From contig OZ025872.1 of the NCBI GenBank assembly GCA_964019415.1, forward strand, positions 6,463,322 to 6,527,321: a stretch of DNA of 64,000 bases. Direction: 5' to 3'. The position numbers and the translations under genes were made by a program. This DNA is from Ianthella basta. Taxonomy: Eukaryota; Porifera; Demospongiae; Verongiida; Ianthellidae. The notes beneath the pieces are model-generated. The model was not told where the DNA came from and made no database searches. It saw only the letters and a list, made by a program, of their open reading frames with translations. This document shows positions 41,001-52,267 of this stretch, piece by piece. Within the stretch, counting starts at the first letter, position 1, and every line of letters starts with the position of its first letter.

Positions 41001-42142
41001 GTCCTCCATGTGCTGCGATCCTCTCCCTGTTGTGCATCCACACTCCTCAGTGACTTTGATGATCTACTCAGGGACATTCTCAGTGACGTCATCAATGTGC
41101 GTTTGGAGCTTGGGCCTGCTTGGCTGCAGGCCTCATTACCTGTGCATGCTGGTGGAATTGGGATCAGAAGCACTGCTCAGCTGGCACCGTCTGCCTATCT
41201 GGCCTCTGCTGCGAGCTGCGCCAACCTGGTCCACCAGATCCTTCCCCCCCGGCTACAAGACACTACCAACCCTTGTGTAGAGTGTGCCGTGACCACCTGG
41301 AGCCAGGGACACAGCCAAGTTTCCCCCACTCCTTCGACCACCCATCGCCAGCGGGCTTGGGATGCCCCCAGGATTGAAGCCCTCCAACGGACTCTCTTGG
41401 AATCCTCACGTGACCCCACAACGCGGGCCTGCCTCCTCGCAGTAGCTACCAAGGAGTCAGGGGCATGGCTCAATGCTCTGCCAGTTGCCTCCCTGGGCCT
41501 GCGCCTCGACAATGAGGTGGTCAGAGTTGCAGTTGGCCTTCGCCTGGGCTTGCCCCTCTGCCGTCCTCACCAATGCACCCACTGTGAAGCTGAAGTGAAC
41601 GACCGGGGCACACATGGCCTCAGCTGTCGTTTCAGCAAGAGCCGCCACTCATGCCACGGTGCTGTGAATGATGTTGTCAAGAGGTCACTGGAAGCAGCGA
41701 AGATCCCAGCCCACCTAGAACCGACAGACATCTACAGGTCAGATGGCAAGCGCCCGGATGGGGCATCTGTTGTCCCCTGGAGAGGAGAGTGTTGGTTTGG
41801 GACGTCACATGCCCTGATACCTTGGCACCATCCTACACAGCTCTTTCAACAAGGGAAGCTGGGGCGGTGGCAGCAGAAATGGAACGGAGGGAGAAGTATG
41901 TCCATCTAGACCCCAGCCATTTCTTTGTCCCTATAGCAGTCGAGACTTTGGGGGCAATGGGGCCAGAGGCAGGCCACTTTTTCAGAGACCTTGGACGGTG
42001 GATCGCAGCTGCCACTTCAGAGCCACTGTCACATCAATATCTCTTGCAGCGGGTGGCAGTGGCAGTCCAACGTGGCAATGCAGCAGCCATCCTCGGGACT
42101 GCAGAGAGGGACTCTGCTGCTCAATACGAGCTAGTTGCATGA
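38048..42142 (+). pseudogene. LINE ORF: zinc finger, reverse transcriptase, PD-(D/E)XK-like endonuclease
   Basis: From ATG 38048: a Cys/His finger (CPGCQRTMPV ... HGPINNRC); the RT core with SGGPDGLRPQHLKDL, KLDFKNAFNCLRRDK, GVQQGDPLGPILF and the catalytic box FYLDDGTLGG (LDD rather than the usual ADD). After the insertion come CTHCEAEVNDRGTHGLSC (a CxxC...H...C knuckle), DGKRPDGASVVPW and VLVWDVTCPDTLAPSY, fitting the acidic residues of a restriction-like endonuclease as in R2/NeSL-type LINEs. The end reads QRVAVAVQRGNAAAILGT. One frameshift near 41790 separates finger and nuclease. The clade is not assigned. Confidence 0.75.
39747..40789. mobile_element. non-autonomous CACTA-like element, 1043 bp, in LINE ORF
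   Basis: The ends are inverted over 26 bp: left CACAGGGTAGTTATAACTGG plus AAACCT; right is its reverse complement. The dinucleotide CA occurs on both sides (39745-39746 and 40790-40791). Removing the element and one CA rejoins the LINE frame exactly as PTT/RDQLL. A terminal CAC and a 2-bp duplication suit the CACTA/EnSpm type. No transposase inside. Confidence 0.85.
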
Positions 42143-42280
42143 TTCTTAGGATTAGATGAGTTTGCTGTATTTTCTGCATGTTCTAATTTATGTTCAATTA
42201 TATTGTTAATTTATTTATTAATTTTCTCTCATTAATCATTCATTAATTTAAATTTTCTGCCATCATTCTATTTATGATCA

Positions 42281-42754
42281 TTGGATCAATTATTTATTCC
42301 ATTAACCATACTAAGTTGTATAGTATTTATTATTGTGAATATATGCGTGTATACAAATGCAATTAGCAAAGCTACATTAGTTACCTTAAAATAACAATTA
42401 GGCAAGTAGTTCGAGCTCAGGGGTGCCCTGGCGCCGCACGCGTTTTTTAACTCGAAATACTTGTTAAGGATGCATTCCACATGGTGTGATGAACTGAGAC
42501 CTCATACACATGCGTGCAAACAAACACATGCACACACTGTCCTCTCATCCTACACTGTGCTGTTAGATGGTTAGGTACACCTTGTGTAGACTGTGTGAGT
42601 GTTGCCGTCAACACCAATCCTCCCTATCTGCACTTGTTCCTCCTACCTTCAGCAGTGACTGTGTACCCACACACATTGTAGAGCTTTGGTGTTAGCATAG
42701 TATGTGAATGTTTTGTGTGGCCAGTCTGTGTATCAGTGCTGCTATCCCACACAG
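42281..42754. other. intron, no exon recognised
   Basis: AT-rich and then the upstream flank shared with other B modules (TGTTTTGTGTGGCCAGTCTG). Nothing else supported. Confidence 0.4.
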
Positions 42755-42940
42755 TGCTGTCAGAGTTGTACCAGGAGAAGTTGGTGACTGAGGATGAAGT
42801 GAAGTGGATGAAAGGAAAAGTAGGGGACCTGTCTCATCAACTTATTCGTATCCACTACACCAAGCCCGCAGAAGTGGTGACCAGAACAGTACAAATACTA
42901 GTGAAGATTGGACACAATGATAAAGCAATAAAGTTAAGAG
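42755..42940 (+). CDS. CARD/death-fold-like module, type B (B1)
   Basis: 186 bp if the donor is AGAG/GTTGGT, phase 1-1; a better-looking GTGAGG lies five bases later. It encodes LSELYQEKLVTEDEVKWMKG, QLIRIHYTKPAEVVTRTV and LVKIGHNDKAIKL. Same order of helices and the K-P turn as type A, but clearly diverged. Two near-identical later copies exist (B2, B3). Confidence 0.55.
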
Positions 42941-43073
42941 GTTGGTGAGGTAGTCAGACTACTCAACAGTGAACTCAGTGTAACAGCTGAGCCAGTCCAC
43001 CCTATACCAGCACTGACTGTTGTTCTGTAGCCTCAACTAATGCATGTATTGGGCACATAATCTGCCTATATTT

Positions 43074-43076
<3 letters not shown>

Positions 43077-43109
<33 letters not shown>
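43077..43109. repeat. short (TG)n
   Basis: TG tract between modules B1 and A2. Confidence 0.9.
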
Positions 43110-43110
<1 letters not shown>

Positions 43111-43320
43111 TACGTGTGCTCACCAAAGCTCCCAGACAAGTGCTTACTTGATGTATGGTAATAACAGTGCAGGGGTAGGGGTAGGAGGGGTCTTACTGTC
43201 TGGTTCCTTTTACATGTGTTCAACTGTTGAGTGTATACTGTGTAGTGAAAATGTGTACACAGCACACTGCATGAAGCAGTGAGTGGTCTACTGATTTCTA
43301 AACCTATTCACACCCTGCAG

Positions 43321-43500
43321 TACTGAATGAGCTCTTAACTAGACACCTCCTAACAGCAGAAGAGTGCTCTGAGGTGGCTGGGAAGAGGAGGGAGTGGGAG
43401 GACTATCTTTGTCAAGTCCTGTCAACGAAACCTGCAGAGGTAGTGCAGGAAGCCGTTCCAGTGCTGGAGGAACATGGCTGCCATGTAAAGAAGCTGAAGA
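43321..43500 (+). CDS. CARD/death-fold-like module, type A (A2)
   Basis: 180 bp, phase 1-1. It encodes LLTRHLLTAEECSEVAGKRR, YLCQVLSTKPAEVV and EAVPVLEEHGC. Two codons shorter than A1 at the end (HVKKLK). The flanking introns are also similar to A1, so exon and introns duplicated together. Confidence 0.55.
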
Positions 43501-43749
43501 GTGAGTTATACTATAGTAGCACTCTTTGCCAAGTTGTGTTCCAAGTACTACACTATGACAACTTGATAGTGACACATGCACCAACTGCATAGACTGCTTT
43601 AATTTACATCTTCACTATTTGTTTAAGGATGCATTCCACATGGTGCGATGAACTGAGACCTCATACACATGCATGCAAACAAACACATGCACACACTGTC
43701 CTCTCATCCTATACACTGTGCTGTTAGATGATTATGTACACCACTTTTA

Positions 43750-43754
<5 letters not shown>

Positions 43755-43802
<48 letters not shown>

Positions 43803-43870
43803 CGTGTGTGTGTGTGGTGTGTGTGTGCGTGTGTGCATGTGTGTGTGTGCGTGTGTGTTTTGTGTGCAGC
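43755..43870. repeat. TG-rich microsatellite
   Basis: (TG)n with CG interruptions. Confidence 0.92.
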
Positions 43871-44039
43871 CCCACTAGCTAAATAACAATGTAGGAAGAC
43901 ATGTGCTGTGGATACAGGTGGGGGCTATGGACTTTGACAAGTTAGCTGTTTGAGCAGCTTGTGTTTGTCTTGAAAGAGACCATTGAGTATCCCAGAACTG
44001 AATATGATACTATAGAAACTCATTGCTACGGGATGTAAT

Positions 44040-44206
44040 GTGGCTAGTAGGTAGTTACTTGAGCTCTTGCGTAGCAGAAATTCACTGTAATTCAGGACGT
44101 TTCGGGCCTCCTCTGTATCTTCAGCTGATAAACTTAAGATACAGAGGAGACCTACGAAATGTGAATTTCTGCTACGCAAGTGCTCGAGTAACTATCTACT
44201 AGCCAC
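44040..44206. repeat. palindromic foldback element (167 bp)
   Basis: Arms GTGGCTAGTAGGTAGTTACT and so on pair with AGTAACTATCTACTAGCCAC; GTAGCAGAAATTCAC pairs with GTGAATTTCTGCTAC. The word CCATTGAGTATCCCAGA occurs on both sides (about 43980 and 44208). Confidence 0.85.
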
Positions 44207-44638
44207 CATTGAGTATCCCAGACCTGTGTGTTAGCCATGTTTGCTCTCATTTTTTCTTATTCGATAACCAGCTGTATATGTCAGAATACCCATAGTAGAC
44301 CTTTCTGCCCACTGTCGCAATTTTCTATTCTTTAAGCCCAATTGCACATCTATTACTTTATCGGTAGTGATGGAACCACTCTGTTGATCTAATTGTTCAA
44401 TCACTGATACGCGTTTTGCTCATTAAAGCTCCCGGACAAGTGCATGCTTACTTGATGTATGGTAATAGCAGTGCAAGGGTAGGGGTATGAGGGGTCTTAC
44501 TTTCTGGTTCCTTTTACACGTGTCCAACTATTGAGTGTATACTATTGAGTGTATACTGTGTAGTGAAAATGTGTACACAGCACACTGCATGAAGCAGTGA
44601 GTGGTCAAATGATTTGTAAACCTATTCACACCCTGCAG

Positions 44639-44869
44639 TACTGAATGAGGTCTTCACTAGATACCTCCTAACAGCAGAAGAGTGCTCTGAGGTAGCTGGG
44701 AAGGGGAGGGAGGAATCTGATTACTTTCTTACTTCGTTCCAACATTTGAATTGTGGGAAGTGGGAGTATTATCTTTATGAAGCACTGTCAGCAAAACCTG
44801 CAGTTGTAGTGCAGGACGCCATTCAAATGCTGGAGAAACATGGCTGCCATGTGAATGAGGAGCTGAAGA
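44639..44869 (+). CDS. CARD/death-fold-like module, type A with insertion (A3)
   Basis: 231 bp, phase 1-1. It starts VLNEVFTRYLLTAEECSEV, then has an extra in-frame segment ESDYFLTSFQHLNCG, and resumes WEYYLYEALSAKPAVVV and AIQMLEKHGC. The extra 45 bp keep the frame and lie between the first two conserved helices. Confidence 0.5.
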
Positions 44870-44974
44870 GTGAGTTATACTTTGTGCCAAGTTGTGTTCC
44901 AAATACTGCACTATGATAACTTGATAGTGACACATGCACCAACTGCATGGACTGCTTTGATGTACATCACCACC

Positions 44975-45145
<171 letters not shown>

Positions 45146-45313
45146 GAAAGAGATGGAGAGAGTGTGCCATCAGTAAATTCAGCAGTGGAGCCACTTGATC
45201 TGAGTGGTGCCCACCTGGCGTATGTACAGCTCAGGAGGGGATACTCCATGTGTCCTCCAATGTCGTGGCTCTAGTAGCCGAAGCCCACATTGGTGGCAAC
45301 GACAGTGAAGTAG

Positions 45314-46873
45314 ACTTGTAGCTGGAGTAAGACCCAGGACTAAAGTGGGAATTTAAATGGGAACAGTGCTTGCTAGGAGTGTTGGTGAAGAACAGCTTCA
45401 CAGATAGTCTGGGGTGGTGTCTGCTGTGTGGGTGTGGTCAACTCTACCGTCTACTGTGTGAGTGTGGTCTGCTGTGTGGGTGTGGTCTACAGTTTGGGCA
45501 GGGTTTACTATGTGGGTGTGGTCTGCTGTATGGGTGTTCTCTACAGTGTGAGTGGGGTCTACTGTGTGGGTGTGGTCTACTCACCGGTATGACATCTCCT
45601 GACATCTCCTGAGAAGCCTAACTGATAGCGGTGGTTGCTGAGACCTCCCAGTGGTGGAGTAAGAAGGGGTGAGTCAAATTGGGGCCTACCATAGGGTGGA
45701 GGAGGTGGGAGCCAGCAGATCCAGTTATTAACACCAAATCAGCTACTACACAAACTATGAACAATGTAAATATTGAAACAGAACTACAGTAAGATGCAGT
45801 GGAGAAGTGACTGGCAATAGCATAGATAGATAGTTAAGTACACCTTGTGTAGTCTGTGTTAGTGTTGCCTTCCACACCAATCCTCCTTATCTTCACCTGT
45901 TACTTGTACCGTACAGACTTAATTTTTTTGGTACTGAACTCTCCCAGATTGAGAATTTGCACTTTCTCGTTTTTATATTCAAAATTTCTTAATATTGTAT
46001 TGACAATATGCACAATGTATGTATCTGTAATGTGTCCCACATATGTGAGGCATATGAAGCATTTCTGAGCTGTGCCCAGAGTCAGACTAGCTCTATCAAA
46101 GCAATGTCACCATTCCGCACCACTGATCTGATCTGTGTACTTCTCCTTTGTAGTATTATCTGTCCAGTTTGGCCCATTCCAACTTTCTCTGTAGGGTCTG
46201 CATGGTATCTTCAGCAGTGACCGTGTACCCACACACATTGTAGACCTTTGGTATTAGCATAGTGTGCGAATGTTTTGTGTGGCCAGTCTGTGTATCAGTG
46301 CTGCTATCCCACACAGTGCTGTCAGAGTTGTACCAGGAGAAGTTGGTGACTGAGGATGAAGTGAAGTGGATGAAAGGAGAAGTAGGGGACCTGTCTCATC
46401 AACTTATTTGTATCCAGTACACCAAGCCTCCTGACGTGGTGACCAGAACAGCTGCTATAGCAGACAGTTTTGGATACAAGGATGATGCAATGCAGTTGAG
46501 AGGTTGGTGAGGTAGTCAGACTACTCAACAGTGAACTCAGTGTAACAGCTGAGCCAGTCCACTCTATACCAGCACTGACTATTGTTTTGTAGCCTCATCT
46601 AACCCATTCTGTATTGGGCACATAATCTGCCTATATGCATGCATGCGTGCGCGCATGTGTGCGTGTGTGTGTGCGCGTGTGTGTGTGTGTGTGTGCATAT
46701 GTGTGTGTATCACTGTGGTGTGTGTGTGGTTTATAGCAGTACAGGAGATGTATGTTGTGGATAAAGGTGGGGGCTACGGACTCTGGCAAGCTAGTTGTCT
46801 GAGCAGCTTGTGCGTGTACCAAATCAGACCATTGAGTATCCCAGACCTCACTCTTGTGTGGTCAGCCATGTTT
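45314..46873. repeat. 1560-bp duplicated block, copy 1
   Basis: Repeats at 48004-49563 with a constant offset of 2690 and only a few substitutions (for example GATGATGC versus GATGAAGC). It contains CARD-like module B2 and a GTGTGGTCTACTG-rich internal repeat at 45415-45590. Confidence 0.95.
46317..46502 (+). CDS. CARD/death-fold-like module, type B (B2)
   Basis: 186 bp, phase 1-1. It encodes LSELYQEKLVTEDEVKWMKG, LICIQYTKPPDVVTRTAA and DSFGYKDDAMQL. Identical to B3 except for one codon (Asp versus Glu). Confidence 0.55.
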
Positions 46874-48003
46874 CTGGAGGCTCCTTCTTTCATTGTTTTG
46901 CTCCACAGTGGAATTCTTCACCTTGCTCTACAACTTAGCGTGGCATTTGGCATGTGGAATGAATTATTTACAATGTTAACACAATCTCTCAAATGCAAAT
47001 TGCAGCTAGCTAATTCTATCAGGAGCTACACAAGGAAGTTGAAATAGCTAGCTATATCATGCGTCTTAGCTCATGCTCCATAAAAATTAATGGGCAGAAA
47101 CTAGAAATAATAAAAATGTTGTACAAAACAGGGCCGTCGGAGGCAATTTAGAAGTGGTAAGGCCATTGGGTGAAGGATACAGAAAGATACATTGTGATAA
47201 TAATTGGGGTGAGCCTGAGCGAGCCCCACTCTGGCGTGGAGTGTAGGCAGAAGTCTCTGTTTTATTATTATTATTATGTATAGATGGTACGTCCGTTTTG
47301 GCCCCCGGGGCCGATTTCGTCTAGGTCATAGCCCCAAGCATAAGACATCTATATATGCCCCAAGCCGAGTCTCTTCGCCGGTGTAGAATAACACGGCTGC
47401 ATGCCGTTCGCTTGCCAGCCGCGCGCACTCCGAAACAAAGACGCCTTACCAACCGTGCAGACTTCGAAACAAAGATGCCTTGGCAACCGCACACACCCCG
47501 TTGGAACGTCGCTCGCACTCACGACGCTATGTCAAGGACGCTTTCCCCTACCTTTGTTGTTGTAGCTATGGGAAAGCAGCGGGTCTCCATGTCGGCTAGG
47601 GTGCCGATTTTTGATGCACGGCTTGTGCGTGAACTTCATGCTCAGGCGGCTACAGTCAACGTTTCACTGGAAGGACAGCGCACTCCAGCCATTGTTCTAG
47701 CCAGGGACCAGATCTCTTCAGCAGTCAAAGTTAGCTGCAGCGAGTTCCCTTCGAGCAGGCTGCTCATCTAGTGTAATCATGCTGATGCAATGACGGTGTC
47801 AGTATATTTGTGGGCATGGGTAAGTGGTCCGTCTGCCCCACTCCATGATATCTATAACCTTGCATGTTGCCATGGTGTACCCATTAACGTACTAGAGGAA
47901 AACTGGTATATATCTATGCGGTAACTTGCTGTCTTATGCTCTGCATTTGGTACTCATGTGGAGGTGTGTCCGTCCTCAGTAGGCCTATCCACATTTCCTA
48001 TAA
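46872..48003. repeat. 1132-bp duplicated block X, copy 1
   Basis: Nearly identical to 55050-56181 (offset 8178). It begins TTCTGGAGGCTCCTTC and ends TTTCCTATAA. It carries the left end (CAGGGCCGTCGGAGGC at 47129) of a hAT-like element but not its right end, so it is a truncated copy of a composite locus. The small open frames at 47355 and 47321 lie within it and match no family. Confidence 0.93.
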
Positions 48004-49563
48004 ACTTGTAGCTGGAGTAAGACCCAGGACTAAAGTGGGAATTTAAATGGGAACAGTGCTTGCTAGGAGTGTTGGTGAAGAACAGCTTCACAGATAGTCT
48101 GGGGTGGTGTCTGCTGTGTGGGTGTGGTCAACTCTACCGTCTACTGTGTGAGTGTGGTCTGCTGTGTGGGTGTGGTCTACAGTTTGGGCAGGGTTTACTA
48201 TGTGGGTGTGGTCTGCTGTATGGGTGTTCTCTACAGTGTGAGTGGGGTCTACTGTGTGGGTGTGGTCTACTCACCGGTATGACATCTCCTGACATCTCCT
48301 GAGAAGCCTAACTGATAGCGGTGGTTGCTGAGACCTCCCAGTGGTGGAGTAAGAAGGGGTGAGTCAAATTGGGGCCTACCATAGGGTGGAGGAGGTGGGA
48401 GCCAGCAGATCCAGTTATTAACACCAAATCAGCTACTACACAAACTATGAACAATGTAAATATTGAAACAGAACTACAGTAAGATGCAGTGGAGAAGTGA
48501 CTGGCAATAGCATAGATAGATAGTTAAGTACACCTTGTGTAGTCTGTGTTAGTGTTGCCTTCCACACCAATCCTCCTTATCTTCACCTGTTACTTGTACC
48601 GTACAGACTTAATTTTTTTGGTACTGAACTCTCCCAGATTGAGAATTTGCACTTTCTCGTTTTTATATTCAAAATTTCTTAATATTGTATTGACAATATG
48701 CACAATGTATGTATCTGTAATGTGTCCCACATATGTGAGGCATATGAAGCATTTCTGAGCTGTGCCCAGAGTCAGACTAGCTCTATCAAAGCAATGTCAC
48801 CATTCCGCACCACTGATCTGATCTGTGTACTTCTCCTTTGTAGTATTATCTGTCCAGTTTGGCCCATTCCAACTTTCTCTGTAGGGTCTGCATGGTATCT
48901 TCAGCAGTGACCGTGTACCCACACACATTGTAGACCTTTGGTATTAGCATAGTGTGCGAATGTTTTGTGTGGCCAGTCTGTGTATCAGTGCTGCTATCCC
49001 ACACAGTGCTGTCAGAGTTGTACCAGGAGAAGTTGGTGACTGAGGATGAAGTGAAGTGGATGAAAGGAGAAGTAGGGGACCTGTCTCATCAACTTATTTG
49101 TATCCAGTACACCAAGCCTCCTGACGTGGTGACCAGAACAGCTGCTATAGCAGACAGTTTTGGATACAAGGATGAAGCAATGCAGTTGAGAGGTTGGTGA
49201 GGTAGTCAGACTACTCAACAGTGAACTCAGTGTAACAGCTGAGCCAGTCCACTCTATACCAGCACTGACTATTGTTTTGTAGCCTCATCTAACCCATTCT
49301 GTATTGGGCACATAATCTGCCTATATGCATGCATGCGTGCGCGCATGTGTGCGTGTGTGTGTGCGTGTGTGTGTGTGTGTGTGTGCATATGTGTGTGTAT
49401 CACTGTGGTGTGTGTGTGGTTTATAGCAGTACAGGAGATGTATGTTGTGGATAAAGGTGGGGGCTACGGACTCTGGCAAGCTAGTTGTCTGAGCAGCTTG
49501 TGCGTGTACCAAATCAGACCATTGAGTATCCCAGACCTCACTCTTGTGTGGTCAGCCATGTTT
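48004..49563. repeat. 1560-bp duplicated block, copy 2
   Basis: Second copy of 45314-46873, separated from the first by block X. Confidence 0.95.
49007..49192 (+). CDS. CARD/death-fold-like module, type B (B3)
   Basis: 186 bp, phase 1-1, within block copy 2. Same protein as B2 apart from DEAMQL in place of DDAMQL. Very recent duplicate or assembly duplication. Confidence 0.5.
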
Positions 49564-49870
49564 GCATGTGTTGACATGTTCTGTAAACAGCTGTCCATGT
49601 GAGAATACCCATGGTGGACCTTTCTGCCTTCTGTATGCATAGAATAGGGCTATGTGCTAGGGACTATGCTAGGGTAATGGTGGGAATGGTGCTTACTTGA
49701 TGTATGGTATTAACAGTGCAGGGGTAGGGGTAGGAGGGGTCTTGCTTTCTGGTGCCGTTTACATGTGTGCAACTGTTGAGTGTATACTGTGTAGTGAAAA
49801 TGTGTACACAGCACACTGCATGAAGCAGTGAGTGGTCAAGTGATTTCTAGACCTATTCACCCCCCTGCAG

Positions 49871-50053
49871 TACTGAATGAGGTCTTCACTAGACACCTCC
49901 TAACAGCAGAAGAGTGCTCTGAGGTGGCTAGGAAGGGAAGGAGGGGCAGGGAGGATCATCTTTGTCAAGTCCTGTTAACCAAACCTGCTGAGATCCTGCA
50001 GGAAGCCGTTCCAGTGCTGGAGGAACATGGCTTCGATGTGGAGGAGCTGAAGA
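49871..50053 (+). CDS. CARD/death-fold-like module, type A (A4)
   Basis: 183 bp, phase 1-1, acceptor CCCCTGCAG, donor AAGA/GTGAGT. It encodes VLNEVFTRHLLTAEECSEV, DHLCQVLLTKPAEIL and PVLEEHGFDVEEL. Last module of the array in plus orientation. Confidence 0.55.
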
Positions 50054-50640
50054 GTGAGTTATCACCCATTTTTATCCCACGTGGAAAGCCAGTGCTTGAG
50101 TGTAGCCAAGGAATAATTACGGGTCGCATTTCCCTCTTACCAGGATAATATCTTATCAGACATCGTGCTCATGACATCTCTTTTGGAATGTGCCTGATAA
50201 AATGGCTACTCTTATCTGAATGCATTAGAGCGCTTCCTTGAAACTAGCCAAATGACAGCGGTGAAGAGCAGTTGAAGGCCACAGGTAGGCTTCTTTTGAT
50301 GTGCACCCAAAGCCGGCCTGGTGTGCACGTAAGAAAAAGCGTCATCAGCTGCTCTTACCCCATTTGTTCATTTCACATTGTCTTCTCACTGAATTTTTGC
50401 ATGCTCCTAGCGCACGATGTGGGAAACCTATGGACCCAAGTGACTGTGAAGAGCCGTGTACAGATGTGAGGGTCCAGGGTCAAAGCTTTGCGTGGTAATC
50501 TAATTGTCACAGAGTTGTAGCGAGTTTCAAGTTTGTGTTTCTGTGTATTAAAGATACCTCAATACCCCCATTTTGTTGCATTTGCATATATGAGGTACAG
50601 CCTTATACAGCTCAAGAAGAAATTGATGTAGCATAGTCCT
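50054..50640. other. intron/intergenic, nothing recognised
   Basis: No coding family seen. AT-rich towards the long inverted repeat that follows. Confidence 0.4.
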
Positions 50641-50649
50641 TTGGAAATA

Positions 50650-51905
50650 CAAAAAATATACAAACTTGTATAATAAAATTCCTTGAAAATTTAAAGGGAT
50701 TTCCGTAGGAATGGCCAGCATAGAAAGCATAGAAACAAGCTACTCGGCACTATGATGTGGAGGTGGCTTGATATTCCTAATTCCCTTGTACATAGACCCA
50801 AAATGTGTCGGAGTAACTAGCTAGTTCCATGTACAGGGAAATTAGGAATGTCGAGTCATCTCCACCTCATAGTGCTGAGTAGCTTGTTTCTATGCTTCTT
50901 CTGCTGGCCATTCCTACGCTTGTGGGACATGTCCAGTCTGTTTACATAAAGTGAACCTTGAGCTATTCACACCTTGAGTTGTGAAATTCCTATGTTGCCA
51001 TGACTATATACGCCCTCGCTGCATGTGATGTGTGCGTGATTCGAGAGCATTCAGAAATTGAACGTCATATCCGGCGGCTGCAAGAAACAAAATTTAAGAG
51101 GCCACGAAGACGTTTTGGTGAAAGGGAAACAGAGCTGATGTCTTCGTCGTTCTCAAACTTTGAAGGGATCGACGTTCAAGGCTTTATACGAAGGAATCTT
51201 GCACACTCGAACTCAGCGAATGTTGTATGACGTCAGATGCTTGCTTCCATTTTGTACTCCATATATGGTTTGTCTCGAGAACGCCATGTGATGCGCTTAG
51301 AAAAGAGGCTGTCCTGCCATTGCTTTTACAAATCGCCGTTGTCGAAATTGCTGAGACAATTTCTTTGGCAGATAAAGATTGAAATGGTTACTCAAGTGAG
51401 TTTTCTAACTTTTCCATGAGGGATTATGCTTTGCACCTTTCCTATCTAGAGTTAGGCGACCCGAACTTTTTTAGATAAACGAGTAGTCATAGTTTTCTTG
51501 CTATAAGTTCTCAGGAGATTGGTTGATCAACTAATCCCTCATACAAAAGTTAGATAGTACTGTTGCGCACCCATTGATGCCATTCTCTGCCCGCTGCGCC
51601 CTTCCATTGATTTCGACATCGTCATTTACTGCTATTTTGGTGGCTTCGTAATTGTCACTATAACTCAATATAACAAAGAATTATAAACAACTCTTATGCA
51701 GGGAGTTATAGAAGAGTTGTTTGTCTTCACTTTCGTACTTGTCCCGCTCTGATCCAGCTAAGCCTGTAAAAGATATAAGCTAAAATACGAAGGGCAAAAT
51801 CGGCCGCACGGAAGCCACATTGTTTACATAATGGACATGTCCCACATGCGTAAAACTAATCCCTTTTAATTTTCAAGGAAATTTCTATTATACTTCCCAA
51901 ATTGG
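50650..51905. mobile_element. long inverted-repeat element, about 1.25 kb, family unknown
   Basis: The left words CCTTGAAAATTTAAAGGGAT and TGTGGGACATGTCC reappear inverted at 51830-51890 (GGACATGTCCCACA, ATCCCTTTTAATTTTCAAGG). Between them is a small open frame from 51000 (ATGACTATATACGCC), unidentified, with a basic stretch FKRPRRRFGERE. The left arm is interrupted by the foldback at 50704. Confidence 0.55.
50704..50918. repeat. palindromic foldback element nested in the left arm
   Basis: Arms GTAGGAATGGCCAGCATAGA ... and ... TGCTGGCCATTCCTAC; an inner pair AGCTACTC/GAGTAGCT and CATGTACAGGG/CCCTTGTACAT. Confidence 0.85.
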
Positions 51906-52267
51906 ATGTTCATATATAACATGCAATATAAGAATAAAATGCATGCTGGTATGTATATTGAAATTGATGGAAAAAGAGGCAGTCAGTTAAGTGGGGGCAT
52001 ATTTGTGCCCCCAAAATAGATTTATTATACTATGTAGTTAAAATATTAATTTTAAGCTACTCTGACCTGGGGTGTTGAAATTGTCTTCAGTGCTCAGTGA
52101 TTTGATTTGCTCCATTACCCCCTATGCACACATCACACATTCCATGCCGATAAAGCACCAAATATTGTCTGGTGTGTTTCATGTGAATTTGTTAGCTTTA
52201 GCCTTGCTTATCTGGTGGTTCCCACAGTAACTAGGGCCAAGCGGTGCTCTTTCAGTGCTTCATACAG
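51906..52267. other. noncoding, nothing recognised
   Basis: AT-rich DNA without gene or repeat boundaries that I can support. Confidence 0.35.

Larger units (their letters stand above)
37921..42280 (+). mobile_element. LINE with restriction-like endonuclease, interrupted
   Basis: The element spans a presumed 5' UTR (37921-38047), an ORF split by a 1043-bp DNA transposon, and an AT-rich 3' region to about 42280. Exact ends are uncertain. It lies in the intron between CARD-like modules A1 and B1. Confidence 0.7.

Noticed and set aside
45370-45612. Cys/Gly-rich open frame (and its copy at 48060)
   Set aside because: Produced by an internal GTGTGGTCTACTG repeat; no splice support and no homology recognised.
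47321-47771. Overlapping open frames in block X (also 55499-55949)
   Set aside because: They lie inside an internally deleted hAT-like element, oppose each other and resemble no protein family.
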